Below, one piece after another: positions 13,986 to 27,577 of a stretch of DNA of 64,000 bases. Below the pieces are notes generated by a model. The model saw nothing but the letters and a program-made list of their open reading frames with translations. It was not told where the DNA came from and made no database searches. Every line of letters begins with the position of its first letter. Position 1 is the first letter of the stretch. A program made the position numbers and the translations under genes. The stretch is taken from assembly GCA_038380795.1 (NCBI GenBank), contig CM076279.1, positions 9,625,001-9,689,000 on the forward strand, given 5' to 3'. The DNA comes from Pyrocephalus nanus (Eukaryota > Chordata > Aves > Passeriformes > Tyrannidae).

Positions 13986-15580
13986 AATGGCACAGTGGGA
14001 AAGGGAGGATGCCAAGAGCAACCAACATGGAGATCACAAAGGCCTGAGGACAAAAGGAAGATAAGGCTGGAAGAAGGAGTGGGAGGATGTTGGGATCAGA
14101 GCCTGGCACACACAGAGGTACTTGGGGAGGGCTTCATATGGAAGCAAGTCTTAGGGTGCAGAATCCTGGGAAAATTAATTTCTTTAATGAAAATATTCAA
14201 TAGGGCATGGATTTTATATGTTGGCACCTCTGCAAGGCCAGGGGCTCCTCAGCACTGCCCATGCCTGGGTGTCTTTCTGCAAAGTGTTTTTTTTCAGCCC
14301 CAAAGGTGTTGCTCTCACACCTTCCCTCGGATTTTGCAGAGGGTAAACAGAGCTGTCAGACACCAGGACTCTGCTCACACCAAATATTATTAAGTGAGAA
14401 TATTAAATGCCTCAGAATTCCTACATGTTGGCTGGGAAAAAAAAAATAGTGCCAGTGTTAAATTGTTTGGCTGCATTTAAGGCTCCTGCAAAAAAAAAAA
14501 AAAGAAATCCAACACCCTTAAACTGGCAAAACTTGCCTGTGTTCAGGGGAGGTTTAAACACAGCCTGAGCTGGGTGAGGTACATGAGCTGCTCTGGGGGA
14601 AAAAGGTATGGGATTGAGCAATGGCCCATCAGCTGGAGACCATTAAAACCTTCCATTCAAGCCATTTTTAAACCAGACTCATCTGAGCAAATGGAAATGC
14701 TCATCCTGCTGATATTCCGAGGGTTTTCTGTCAAAGCACGAACCTTTCAGGACTTTGACAGTCGAAAAATGAAACGCCAAGCATTCCAAGGGAGAACACA
14801 GTAAACCCCATTAGTCCTGACCATGCAGCTAATTTTCCTCTATTTGAATTGCCAAAGAACTGCTTGAAATGTTTAACTTGTCAGCTGCCAAAACCCAGAA
14901 ATATTTGGTCTCTAACGTTTAGACAAATCTCCACAAATTTTATTTGCCATTTATCCACTTTTTCCCCCTCAGAAATTGTCTTCATCTCATCTATTCTGAA
15001 TTAAACTGGATCTGCTTGAGACTGCATAAGCTTTAATATTTATTATTTGCAGGGGACAGCAGCAAGCACGGAGCAGACCCTTCCCAAACACCCTGGGCCA
15101 CTGGAGGAGGCAGAAGTTTGCAAGCATGGAAAAAAGAGCAAAAAGTAGGATAAAAGAGGGTCTTTCAGGTGAGTAGCCTTGACAGGACATGGAGATGGGC
15201 TTGAGGGGGGTTGTATCAGAAGATTGGAAGCAAAGACCCCCTTACTGCCAGTGCTCGGACCCCTGGGCAGGATTGCTGAACACAGGAGGGTGGTTTGGGG
15301 ATTTTCAGCTCAGAGATGAAGATCCTGACTCTGCTGCTGCCAGGACTAAAGGAAAATAATCAACATCACATAAAGGTCACCAGGAAGAGCTGGGGGGGAG
15401 TATTTGCAGCACTGACTGCACTCAGTGCAGTGCTGAGAGACCTTGGATCAAACCCACAGACCCAACCATGCAAAGGAGAGCTGAATTCATCCCCTCAGAC
15501 CCCAGAAGGTGCCTCATGTGCTCAAGCCCAGGTCTCTTCTGCTATTCCATCAAAATACCTTGAAAAACAGATGGAGAAAG

Positions 15581-15892
15581 CTGGGGATGTTCAGCCTGGA
15601 GAAGAGAAGGCTCTGGGAGGGACTTGGGACAAAGGACAATGGCTTTAATCTCAAGGAGGGTAAATTTAGATTATAAATTGAGATGAAATTCTTGGCTGTG
15701 AGGGTGGGCAGGCCCTGGCACAGGTTGCCCAGAGAAGCTGTGGCTGCCCCATCCCTGGAAGTGTCCAAGGCCAGGTTGGACAGGGCTTGGAGCCACCTGG
15801 GCTGGTGGAAGGTGTCCCTGCCCATGGCAGGGGGTGGAATGAGGTGACCTTTAAGGTCCGTTTTATATCAAACCATTCTCTGATGCAGTGAT
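15581..15892 (+). mobile_element. CR1 LINE 3' fragment
   Basis: Begins at GTTCAGCCTGGAGAAGAG and ends CATTCTCTGATGCAGTGATT. Confidence 0.92.
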
Positions 15893-16369
15893 TAAAATCT
15901 GCTCAAGTTTTGCAAGACCAGCTGAATTGACATCACTGTTCCCTCTCTGGTGAAGAGCCAAGCTTGTTATCACCTCCATCCTGGACAGGCATCAGGTCAT
16001 GCCTGTGCTCTTGCCCCCAGGTCAGCAGGAGCCTTTCCCTGCCTGAGGACACGGGGTTGATGGAGACCATCGAGGCCAGCGTGCCTGCCTGGGAGGATCT
16101 TGAGGTTGTCTTCTGCAAAAAGGCAGACAGTGACTTCATGTCTCCTCCAAACAGGCTCTGACACAGCCAGGCCTCTCCTGCCCCTGCAGCTGCCCTGCTC
16201 TGTCCCTCCAGGCTCCTCAGCCCACAGAGGCAGCTGCTGTTTGGCCAAGACGAGCTGATTCCTGAGGAGGGGAGCAGCTCCAAGCTCTCCCCAGCTCCCC
16301 ACCAGAGCTTGTGGAGGAATGTGGGTGACAGCCAAAGAGTTGTCAGGCTCTCTCCCACCGCAGATTTGC

Positions 16370-16760
16370 CAGGAGGTCAATAAAAATGTCATTGTCTCTC
16401 AGCTGCTGGTGATTATATATATTATATCCCCCTTCCCTATGGCTGCTGGTAATGTGGATGTATGTATATGAGGGGGAATATAATTTCTGCACAGTGCTGG
16501 AGTCCCCCTGGCCTTTTTCAAACAATAATAGACTAAATATAAAGAGACAGAAGCCGTTACTCGGCTCTTTAATCGGTGCCAAGGAAAATGAATAATTAGG
16601 AGCATATTACTCGCAATGAATTTATTCAGATGCTTTTAAGTCAGGACCCACTAAGATCCTTTTGCAAATACATCATATTCCCCCTTCATCTTTCACACAG
16701 AGTTCGTGTTCCAGCCTAATAAGTTATAGCAGCTACTGTTTAGATCTGAGCTGAGAAACA
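16370..16760. other. Candidate conserved non-coding block
   Basis: AT-rich unique sequence including TATATATTATAT, GAATAATTAGG and ATGAATTTATTC words, with no CR1 or other repeat. It is interpretable only as a possible regulatory element. Confidence 0.25.
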
Positions 16761-18868
16761 AAGGCAGGCTTTAGGTTTCCATTACAAGCCAGGAAAGAGC
16801 GTAAAGGAACGAGGCAGTTAATGTGTTCTGCCTGGATTTTACCTGCCTGAGCTCCACACCTCATCAGCCACACGAGATCACTTGGGGATCTTCAGTGCAA
16901 GCTGCCAGAAATGTGTCCTAAGGAGAGAAAGAATGGAAGACTCCACTGGAAAACAGGAAAATTTCCCCGCTGGAAAACTCCCTTACGTTGACACTGGCCC
17001 CAAATCTGAAGGTGCTGGGGAGCAGCTGGTCCCAGGGGAGCACCCAGGGGCTATGAGTTCAACTGATTATTCTTTTGGGACCATCTCAGTGTAAGTTTTT
17101 TAGAAGAACTGATACATCCCTCTCCTTTCTGATGCCCAGGCAAGGTTAGAACTGGCAGCAAACCCACCAGGGAGGGAGATCATCCCTGTGCCTCTGCTGC
17201 TCTCAGACCAAGCTTGTAGCAGCCTGGAAAAGGGTTTGATGGCTGGGGAACCCCAGGGGACCTTGTTTAGTGAAGGGTTGCAATCTTTGGGGCCACCCAT
17301 TTGGAACCAACACAGAATTAATTTCTCAAGGGGAGAAGACAGTGCTGTGCATTAAGGGGGGAAAAAAAAACCTCACACCCTCTGCCACCTTCCACTAATT
17401 GCATGGCCAGAGGAGGATTTGATAGGCAGCTGTCTGGTGTGGGGAGCTCTGTGATGTGAAACAGTGATGACAGCAAAGGCCCAGCAGTGAGAGCTTTAGG
17501 ATGCTCCATTTACTGAGCTTATCCACCAGAGGAGTGATCCCAAAACCTCCAGAGAAAGCCCTGATACCGAGAGGCAAAGGTTTAGTGGCTGTCCCCCAGA
17601 AGTTACAGAAAACAGCCTGGGGAGAGGTGCAAATTCAGAAATCCTGGCTGAAGGAGTGCAGATTCAGAACCCCTGCCTGGTGTGCTCAGTCCCACACAAA
17701 CACCTCAACACAGCAAGGGCTGGTGGGAGCCTTGGCCGTGAATTATGCAGCAGGTCAGGCTGGGTCACCCTTGGGGGCTGCTCTGGCCTTGCACTTGTGG
17801 GTTTTTGAAAAAGGCCCCCAATTAGGTTTATCCTGAATGTGAGAACCCAGCTGTGAGGTCTCCAGTCAGGGACAAAGCCATGAGGTAAATGTGTAGAAGT
17901 CAGTGGGGACACAAAGCCATGACCTCCAGCACTGTGCAGTTGATTGCTCAGCATTAATGACGTGCACTGAGATTGCCTGGCCAGTTTGGAAAGAGGGGCC
18001 TGCTCACCTTCTCCAACTCACACATTTTCCAGGTATGGAAAAGCACTGCAGGAAGTGTAAAAAGGACAGGAAAGTCCCTTTTCCAACTCAGTTGAGCAGC
18101 ATCCCCTTGTGACTGGTGCACTGTGGTGCAGTTCTAAACATGGAACTGCCATTAATTATGAGCCCTTCCAGGTATTTCCCTGGATAATCCATGCAATGCT
18201 CCCCGAAAGTACCTGTAAAGAGCCATCCTGTGAGGAAAACACAGAAAGCTGTAAAGTTACAGCGGATTTGTGGATTGTCAGTACAAAATCTGAGCTAAAA
18301 TATTTTCATGGGACCCCAAAATCCTCCCCAAGTCTTCCCTTTGAAGCCCAACAGAAGACTAATGACAAGACCACTCTGCTACTGAGGTTTGTTCTTTCGA
18401 ACAGGAGGTGACTCAGAAAATGATGGAGAAAATACAAATTACAGCAGCCCTTCCAGAACAGCCATAAAACTGTTCCAAATTATATTTGTTTTTGGTTGAA
18501 GAAACATTTGTGGAGCACCAGAGGTGACCACCAGGCACCTCCCACTCATGGCTGCCTTCTGGCAGCTTGGTTACAGCAGCCAGCAAGTCCATATATTTAA
18601 TGGATCTATGAGTCCAGCAGGTCCCATGAATCAAAGCTTTCTCATGAATCAGTGTCTTGCTGGAAAACACAAGTTCATTAATCCCTGAAATGATTTGTGT
18701 AAAACATCTCCCCTTTGAAAGAGCTCTTGTTGAGGTTTCCTTCCCTCCGTTCAGCTCCATCTTTCTTTCATCTCCATTCAGCCCTGGCTGTACCAGGACT
18801 GGAGTGCTGCTTACCAGGCTATTGAGTAGGTAGGTCTGACCTAAATTATTATTATTTAGGAGAGGAGG

Positions 18869-19098
18869 AGAGATTTAGGTTGGATAATGGGAAAAAATTC
18901 TTGGCTGGGAGGGTGGGCAGGCCCTGGCACAGGTTGCCCAGAGAAGCTGTGGCTGCCCCATCCCTGGAAGTGTCCAAGGCCAGGTTGGACGGGGCTTGGA
19001 GCACCCTGGGCTAGTGGGAGGTGTCCCTGCCCATGGCAGGGAGTGGGACTGGATGATCTTGAAGGTCTCTTCCAACCCAAACCCTCTGGGATTCTATT
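18869..19098 (+). mobile_element. CR1 LINE 3' fragment
   Basis: Typical tail ending CTGGGATTCTATTT. Confidence 0.92.
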
Positions 19099-19899
19099 TT
19101 TTGCCATCATTCCAAAGAGAACCTGGCTGGAAAAACAGAAATGTCCTGCTCATGTGGGACTGAAAGGGACACATCTGGGTTTGATACCAGCTTAGTGCTG
19201 TTTAAAATGTTGATGTCCCTGTAGCTCAGCTTTTCCTGATGAAAATAAAGTTGAAAACAGGAAGAACCTGAGCCAAATTCTCCTGCAGCCTGAATTGCTG
19301 AAGATCTTTGTTCTGCCCATCCCACAAACATCCCAGGAATTGCCAGTGCCCAGGAGGGATGGACAGACTGGCACAGCCTCCCAAGAAAGCCGGGCTTAGC
19401 ACAAAGAATTAACCCTCTCCTCATCCCTGAGGTCGGGGATCCTGTGGATCGTGTCCTCCCTCAGCAGCAGCAGGTTAACAGGGGAACAGAAGGAACACAA
19501 ACCCTTTGTTGCTCAGAGAACCCAGAGCAGAAAAGCACCCTCAGGGTGAAACCCCACCCTGCTGAACTCACACCCTTGAAAATGTTTCCTTCCCCCTTTT
19601 TATTTTTTTTTTTCTTTTTTCTTTCCACCCCAAAGCAACTTCCTAATAAATAAGGTCTTAAACTGAAATTACTCTTCAGAGAAAGGAATTTCCACCGGGC
19701 AGGTTGGGCACACAGGAGCAGTATTTGCAGGCACTCCACGGCTCCCACCCCAGAGGCGTCAACCACACGACCAGAGCAGAGGCAACTCGAGCTTTCTGTT
19801 TGAATATTCCTACAAGTGCCACTCCCGAGCTGATTTAACACCGGGGCTGTGGTGTCTAATAGCTCTCCAGTGATTAATAACAGCCATTTGTTCAAAGCT

Positions 19900-20350
19900 A
19901 ACAGCCCCAGTGTGACAGTAACAGATAAATTAGCAACATTAAAAATATGCTAAAGAAAACATTTATGTACTGGATCAGCGTGGTATGGGATAGTAATGCA
20001 CATCAGTCGTGCCAATAACAAGCTATTAATGATGAGGGCTGGATGTTTAAGCAATTTTTGCCCGGTTCTCCTGTAATTGCTCTGACATGGTTCATATTTA
20101 GCTTGATGAGATGGGCCAGTTCTTAGGGACGTTAACGTTTTTTTTTTTATGTGCTCAGGCACGAATATTGCAAGCAGATGGTGGGAGGAGCAAGGAGAAA
20201 GGTACAGCATTGTATCCCCACCAGCTCCCTTTGTCACGGAGCAGCCAAATGTGCCAAGTAATGTTTGGGAATAAATTACGAGGCTGTTTCCCAAATTGCA
20301 TCCCCAGCTTTAGACGTGGTGCAGAACGTTTTAATAATGCAGATTAAAAT
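19900..20350. other. Candidate conserved non-coding block
   Basis: About 450 bp of unique sequence rich in TAATGA, TTAATGATG, AATTGC and AATAAATTACG type words contains a T10 run at about 20,140. It is free of CR1 although copies lie 0.2 kb to the right and 0.8 kb to the left. No exon is supported. Confidence 0.3.
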
Positions 20351-20510
20351 TCCTCTCTTCAACAGGTCCCAAGGTGCTACACGTGCCTCACAGGGGTCAC
20401 AGTGACACACTGGTGTCCCCAGGGGTGACCAGCAGCCGTGGAGGGGAGGGCAGCCCATCAGAGCCCTTCTCCCAGCCTTGTTCCAGCCTGGAGAGAAGCT
20501 GCTTAACTGT

Positions 20511-20638
20511 TTAGGGTTTAGATCAGATGATAGGAAGATGTTCTTTAATCAGAGGGTGGGGAGGCCCTGGCCCAGGTTGCCCAGAGAAGCAGTGGCTGCC
20601 CCTGGATCCCTGGAAGTGTCCAAGGCCAGGTTTGATGG
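20511..20638 (+). mobile_element. CR1 LINE internal fragment, 3' tail lost
   Basis: Carries the GGTTTAGATCAGATGATAGG and AGGCCCTGGCCCAGGTTGCC blocks. Confidence 0.88.
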
Positions 20639-23600
20639 AAGCCCAAAGCTGAGCTGAGCCACGTCCTCAGAGCCATCTGACACATCCTGATCACCTGAAG
20701 CCTGTGGAAACAATCCCAGGGCATCACAGCACCCATCATATAAAAACCTGCCACCCCAGCTGGGTGCACCCTGCCATTTTTCTCTTATTATCTGCTCATG
20801 ACACTCAAGGAAAACCCCAGACTGTCATGTCTTGTTCAGCTGTTGAGGCAGAAAAGTCCTTTTGTTGAAATCCCACACTGCAGTGCCAAGCCCCTGCAGA
20901 AATCTGCCTGTTATGGGGATGGACTGGCTTTCATTTCTTTGTTCCCCCCACTGATATTCAGGAGCAGGCCATGGGGACACATCACCACCAGTTTTCCCTT
21001 GTACAAATAACTCCCAGCAGGTGAGAGATGCTGCTGGTTGGCTCGGGTTTGGTGGGAGGAAGAGTTTCATGGGAGGAAGATATGGGGTCTTAGGACCACC
21101 AACCCAGTTCTGAGAGGTGTTACCTGTGGGAAGACCTTGGGCATGGCCAATTTTCAGGCTGGGTGTATCCTCCTGAGGCAATAGATTAGTTAGAGCTATT
21201 TTTTTTAACCTTTCTATCCTAACGTTGCCCAGAAAATTATATCTTCAATTTTAAGCAACACAGCCACGCAAGCAACGAGTGCTGGTGGAGTCTGAGAGCA
21301 AAACCTTCCTGGGTTGTGCAGCTCTGCCTCCCCAGGGATGTGTCTCCAGTGGCTCCACGTCCAGGACACGCTGTCAGCACGAACACAAGTGTGTGGAGGT
21401 TGGACACGGAGCCTGTGCTGACAGATACACGATCTCATTGTTTCAGGCAAGTTGTTTTACAGAGCTCAACCTCCCCTCAAGATGCTCAGCAACCATTTAT
21501 CTCTCCTGTCAAGGAGTAATGGACCGGTGTGATTGTACTTGTTTAATTCCACCTCCACGCTGCTGTAGCTGTGTCTTGCTTTCAGGTGTTTGTTTGAACA
21601 CTCCCATTTTCCATTTTGAAATTTTTTTTTGGGGGAAGAAAAAACAACAGACCAACAACAAACTCTTTTCAACCATAAGCTTCCCATTTTGCTGATAATT
21701 ACTTCCTTATTGAAAAAAAAATAAATATTATTTTAGTGGAAAATGTTCCATGTGGGACTTTCTGCTCCGTGGGTCTCTGGTGGGCTGGGGAAGCACAGCC
21801 TGAGCCCATCCACTTCTCTGCTGTCAGATGGAGCCACCTGCTCCTCACCAACCCGTCTGGGAATGAGCTCATGGCACAGCCATCCTCTTTTGACCATGAC
21901 CTCACAGCTTAACAGCTCCTTGGCTCCAGCATGTGGGAAAATATGAATGTTTCCCTCTGCTCCTGATTTTAAAAGTCACAGTTCTCCCTCTGCCCCAGAG
22001 GCAGAACCACCCTGAGGAGTGCCAGGGGAGCAGCACGGCCTGGTGAACAGGGAGACAAAGACCTTCCCCCAGGTTTGCTGTCATTTATAGAGGAGCCTCC
22101 CAACCCAAGCCCTGATTTTCCCACCTGCTCTCAATAGAAGGTTCATCACAAAGACTTTGCAGCCTTGCCCTGCCCTCAGTACTGTAACAGCAGATGTGGG
22201 TGGTTATCAGTGCCTGTTCCCAGGCTGTTTCTGCAGACACATGGAGATGTCACCTGAAACTCCCTCTTGAGTTCCCTGACAGAAAATCCGGGACCTGATG
22301 CCCCACAGACACCAGCCCTGGAGCAGCAGGGGAGTGTCAGAGAGTCACCCCAGGGGCAGTGCTCACACCCTGTTCAGAAACTCTCATACAAGCGGAGAAT
22401 CTTATTTGAAAAGGCCTGATTTGAGGCAGAAAAAAGCAAGGGAGAGAGGATGGGAACAGAAACCCAAACCCAGGTCGCTGTGCTGTACAGCACCAGTCTT
22501 GCCACCACGGTTGGACAGTTCTTCCCCTTGATTACAAGATTCCAAGTCTCTCTGAAGCCAGTGGTTCTGCAGCTTGGTCTCCATGTGGGGCTTGTGCCCA
22601 GGCAATGTCCAGGCTCTGCCATGTGCCAGCACTTTGCCACCTTCCCAGCAAAGCTCTGGGAAGGGGTGCCCTGTGATTCAGCATCTCTTTGCTGCCATCC
22701 ACAGCCTCTGCCTGCCCCCACATTTCACCCCTCCCCGGGCTGTTTGCCTGCAGGGGGAAAATGCTGAGATTTTTTTGGTTGAAAGATGCCCCTTGGCAGT
22801 GCATCCCTGCAGGTCCAGGGCTGCAGGGAGCTCTGACACGTCCCCAAAAAACGCCTTTCACGGACTAACACGAGTGGGCTGAGGCTGTGTGTTTGCTGTG
22901 ACTGATCTGTGGGAAGGGCAGCTGTGATCAAAAGGATTTGGAGGGGGTACAGCAGAACCCTCTCCAGGCTTAGTGGACACGAGGAACTGCAGTGGAACTT
23001 GGCAGCTTGGCTTTGCTTTGAAGGGATGAGTTACGGCTTGTTCCCAAAAAATGAGGGGCAGATGTAGACGGTGCAAGGACTCAACCCTAAGTAACTCAGT
23101 GCTGCTGCTGACCACAGCTTTGGAAGTGTCCCTGGAAGCCACCACGGTGCAAGTGGGACAGGCAGGTGCTCAGGGGGCAGAAGTCACCTGGCTCCCACAG
23201 CCTGGTGCTGCTGTGCCTTTATTTTGTCTCTGCTCCCACCCCAGCCAGAAGCTGTGGCTGACCATGCTCCTGCTCAGAAGAGAATTCCAGATCTCCCTCG
23301 TTCAAGCCAACTCTCAACCTGGCCAAGAAAACACGGAGCAAAGCTGATCAGACCTATCAATCACTTGGATTGGCTTTCACATTTCTTACAGGCAGCAAAA
23401 GCCTTAATAAACACCAACTGTGGGAGATTTCCGACATTGCCGGAGAGGTTTTCCAAGTTCCTGGTGGAGCAAAAGTTAACCAGAACCCAGTGCTCGTGCT
23501 GGAGCCCCCAAGGCTGGGGAATGGAGAGGGCCACGGGGATCTGAGCCACAGCCAAGCATGCAAAAACCACCCAGAGAGTCGTGGGGTGCAGGAAAGAGGG

Positions 23601-23943
23601 GAAAGTGAACAGCAAAAAGGCTGGGAAAAGCAGCCCAGGGAATTGCTTGGTGGCACTGGAGGACAATAAAACCTTGACTGTGCTGTTCAGACTCAAGTTA
23701 ACTGTTCACTGCAGAGGAAATGGAGTCAAACTTCTCCTGCCTTCAGGAGGAGTCTGTCCTTGCACCCTGAGTCCCTCGGCAGTGAATGGAAGCCCCTGTG
23801 AACTGCACATTTCAGCCCCTCTGGAGGCAGCTGAACTCCAGCACAGGCCCAAAGCACACCCCTTGGTCACAGTGGCCAAGACAGCTCAAGCTGAAACACG
23901 CTGGCTAAAACACAAGAGAGACCTGAGGACCCACTGACAGCCC

Positions 23944-24206
23944 CCAGGGAATGGCTGGAGCTGTGTCAGGGCAGGCTCAGGGTGGATCTCAGCAAAAGGT
24001 TCTTCCCCCACAGGCTGGTTGGGCACTGAACAGGCTCCCCAGGGCAGTGGGCACAGCCCCAAGGCTGCCAGAGCTGCAGGAGGGTTTGGATGATCCTCTG
24101 GGGCACAGGGGGTGACTCTTGGGGATGGGGCTGTGCAGGGCTGAGGGTTGGACTGGATAATCCTTGTGGGTCCCTTCTAGCTCAGGATATCCTGGAATTC
24201 TGTGAC
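23944..24206 (+). mobile_element. CR1 LINE 3' fragment, same subfamily as 5,768-6,090
   Basis: Reads as the reverse complement of that copy and ends TGGAATTCTGTGAC. Confidence 0.88.
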
Positions 24207-25330
24207 CTGTGGGGTTGCCAAAGCCCCAAAACACACAGGGGCAGGAGCTGTGCCCAGCAAACAGGGCTGGAGCAGCTCCTGCCGAATTCCAGCCTGATTC
24301 CCAGTCTCCCTCCTCCTGCCTCACACACAGGCTGATCAGCAAATGCCCAGATATTTCCTGGATCATTATGAGGCAGGAAATCTGCCTCTACTGGAGGTGC
24401 TGCTCACATTGCAGCCCTTTGCCCTGCTGGTGTGAACGCTGCATGCTCCCTCTCTCCCCGTCAGCTCCGTCTGGCAGTGGGCACAAGATGCTTTTCCCAG
24501 CTTGTTTCAGACCAAGACTCATTTCCTAGAGCCCGACTGTCGTCACATTTATGTTTCTTCCTCCTGCTTTTCTTGGCCTGGAAGGCTGGGCAGGGCTGGG
24601 CTGTGGGCCCAGGGGACCCCAGATGTGCCACAAAGTGACGCAGGAGCATCAACATTTTCATTTGAGCCGATGGAGTTTTCTGCTCGTCGCAGTCAAGGTT
24701 GTTTAAGGGCTCAGGAGAGAAGAAAAGCACTGCTGGAAACAAAGGAGGGAAGAAATGCTTGGTTGCAAAGGTCTGGGGGAGATGGCTTGGCTTAACCAGG
24801 GCTGATTACCACGCAGAAGTGGAGCTGATGAAAAGTGGCTCCCCTGACTTCACTGCTGATAAATCTCCGGCTTCACTGTGAATGGCTCGGGCAGCAAATC
24901 CGACAGAGGCACGTTCCTTCCAGCTTTATTTTAAAGGCATTGCTTCTGCAAGGCTCTGCAGGGCTGGGGCCTGAGCTGGGAGCCCATGAGCTCCCCCATG
25001 GGAGTGCAGAGTTTGCTGGTCCCGAGCCAGAGATAGTCCTTTGAAGGGAGAAGGAGAAAAGGTGGGAGGCTCAGGGGCAGGTTTGGAGCTCAGGCAGCCC
25101 AGGGATGGGATGGCAGCAGCTGCTCAAACTTTATAAAGAAGGTAAAATCGTTTCCTGTCACGGTTATTGATGGATTGGCTGGAATAAAGGCAGAGCAAGC
25201 AAGTCCTGAAAACCCCCCTGGGTCAGTCCCAGCAACCCCCTTGTCTGTGGTGAGACCAGTTTGGTGCAGCCAAGGGAAGCACAGCCATGCTGGGATTCAT
25301 CCTGCCCCAGGTAATTTATGCCATCAAGGC

Positions 25331-25456
25331 AGAACCCTAGAATGGTTTGGACCTTTGAGATCACCTCATTCCACCTCCTGCCATGAGCAGGGACACCTTC
25401 CACTAGCCCAGGTTGCTCCAAGCTGGCCTTGGACACTTCCACGGATGGGACAAGGT
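25331..25456 (-). mobile_element. CR1 LINE 3' fragment
   Basis: TAGAATGGTTTGGACC followed by GACACCTTCCACTAGCCC; short. Confidence 0.82.
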
Positions 25457-27136
25457 GAGGACAGGGAGAGGAGCACACTTACTTTCTCAGGACACTCACA
25501 GGCATCCAAATCCATTCCCCTTGCCGCAGTTTCCTCTTTAGAAAATGAAAAATAGCAATAATTACCAATTTTTAGCAGACACCACAGAGCACTGGGAGAT
25601 ATTCCTGTTTTCTCCTCAGTGCAGTGTTGGTATGGGCTGGTCCAAACTGCAGGAAAACAGTTTTGCTAGAATTAATTAAAGCAAAGCCTTGTGATCAAGT
25701 ACAGCTCTGATACAGCTGTATAAGATATATATCCCCTTGAAAGAGGAACTGATGTTCATGTGATACAGCCCTGCTGATATTCCAGGAGTTCTCAGCTGTG
25801 CTGAGGATCCTGGAGCAATCCATGGGATGCTTTCCATCTCCAACACTCCCTGGATTTTAAACCCTCTGTTTGATTTCTTTTGATTTACTTATTATAGAAG
25901 ATTTTTTAGGACCTCTGATCATCTGGTTTGTGTACACCTTGTCCCACTGGGAAGAGAAACTGGGCTGTGCATCCTGCTTGTAGCAAAGTTCCAGGGCACG
26001 TTAACACCAAGACAGGGAAGCATTTCTAAGGAGGAATAATGGTTAAATAAAAAGGAAAGAAATGCAGGCCAGAGAGTGGAGAAACAGAAATCTATCAAAA
26101 ATATAATTAATAATGAGAATGAATACACTGGACTGACTCTTCCAAATGGAAAACAAATACAGCCCTGCCTCTCCTGGACAGCCCTTGGCTCCCAGTCATC
26201 ACCAGGATGGGAATTTGCTGAGCTGGAGAGTCCCTGAACCTCAGTCCCTGTGTGAGAAGAACCCTCAAAACTGGGTTGCTGCCCTGGCTGCAGAAGAGTC
26301 AAACAACCCTTATTTCACCTGCCAGCGTGATCAGCTGGGGGTGGGGATGAGAAGGACCCTTCCCAAACCAGATTCAGTGTCTGGTGTCAGAATCCAGACA
26401 GCATTCCCAACACCACCACTCACCCACCCTAACTCACAATACAAGACTTCAATCAACAATATATTTTTTCTCTGCCACATCATTTTGCTTAAGCCCAGCT
26501 TAATCTTCTGGACCAAAGAAGCAGCAGTAGGAAAAACAAAGCTTCCCCTTTGAACTAGTGGCTCGTGGCTGGCTTGCCAAAAAACGTACTGAAATCCTGT
26601 AATATCCATCAGAAAACTGCAGGAAGGGAGTGGGAAGGACTTGGGGATAAAGGCCCTCAAGCATTTGAAACCCAAACTTCATGTCACTTCCACGAGGATA
26701 AAAGAAGCTGTTGACCATTGGATGGCTCCCCTTTATAATCAGTTCAGAACAGGGCTTTGAATATTCATTTCTTTCTGCTCCCCACATTTCTCCTGCTCGA
26801 ATGGAAAGGCACAGACAGGACTTCTGGGCTGGTTTGCAGCCCCTTCACGAAGCACCTTCTGAAACGCCACGACCAGGAGGCATCAGGCAGCACCACCTGA
26901 TGGAAAATACCTGCACCAGTCTGGTCTCCCTCATCCCAGCCCAGGACTGACTTAGTACAACCCATCCCTGGCCAAAAATAAAAGAATATAAATAGAAACA
27001 CATATAGAAATGTATATATAAGAATATAAAATAATACCAGTTGCTGGTGAGTACTTGCAACTCCTTGTTTCCCATCCAAGTATCCCTTTCCATGGTCTCA
27101 GGGTGGAATGCATTCCCAGCAAACAGTTTCTTTTTT

Positions 27137-27156
27137 TGTGTGTGTGTATGTGTGTG
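27137..27156. repeat. (TG)n microsatellite
   Basis: Ten TG units with one TA interruption. Confidence 0.9.
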
Positions 27157-27394
27157 GCAAGAAGGAGCATAATTTTTTAAGTCATGCAAATGAGGAACAA
27201 GATCCTTGTATAAAATAAACAGACAACCCATTTTTCACCTGTAATTGTTTCTTTGCCACATTAATAAAAATACAGTGTGTGTTATGGTGAATGAATATGT
27301 AAATGAAAGATGACTAATAGCTCATTTGCAGAGAAATGGGAAGATTCATTTTCCTTCTGTGATTTCTTTTGCTTCCCATCCTCTCCTGGATGTC

Positions 27395-27577
27395 TGTGAG
27401 GGTGGGCAGGCCCTGGCACAGGTTGCCCAGAGAATCTGTGGCTGCCACAGCCCTGGAAGCGTCCAAGGCCAGGTTGGAGCAACCTGGGCTAGTGGAAGGT
27501 GTCCCTGCTCATGGTAGGGGGTGGAACTCGATGATCTTGAAGGTCCCTCTCAACCCAAATCATTCTGGGATTCTTTG
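27395..27577 (+). mobile_element. CR1 LINE 3' fragment
   Basis: Starts at the GAGGGTGGGCAGGCCCTGG block and ends CATTCTGGGATTCTTTG. Confidence 0.92.

Larger units (their letters stand above)
11887..18868. other. Intergenic with CR1 remnants, no gene recognised
   Basis: Apart from the CR1 copies and microsatellites listed separately, this is unique sequence with AT-rich patches at 13.66-13.87 and 14.83-15.02 kb. The open frame at 12,718-13,173 is held open by a CAT microsatellite and is not a gene. Confidence 0.6.
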
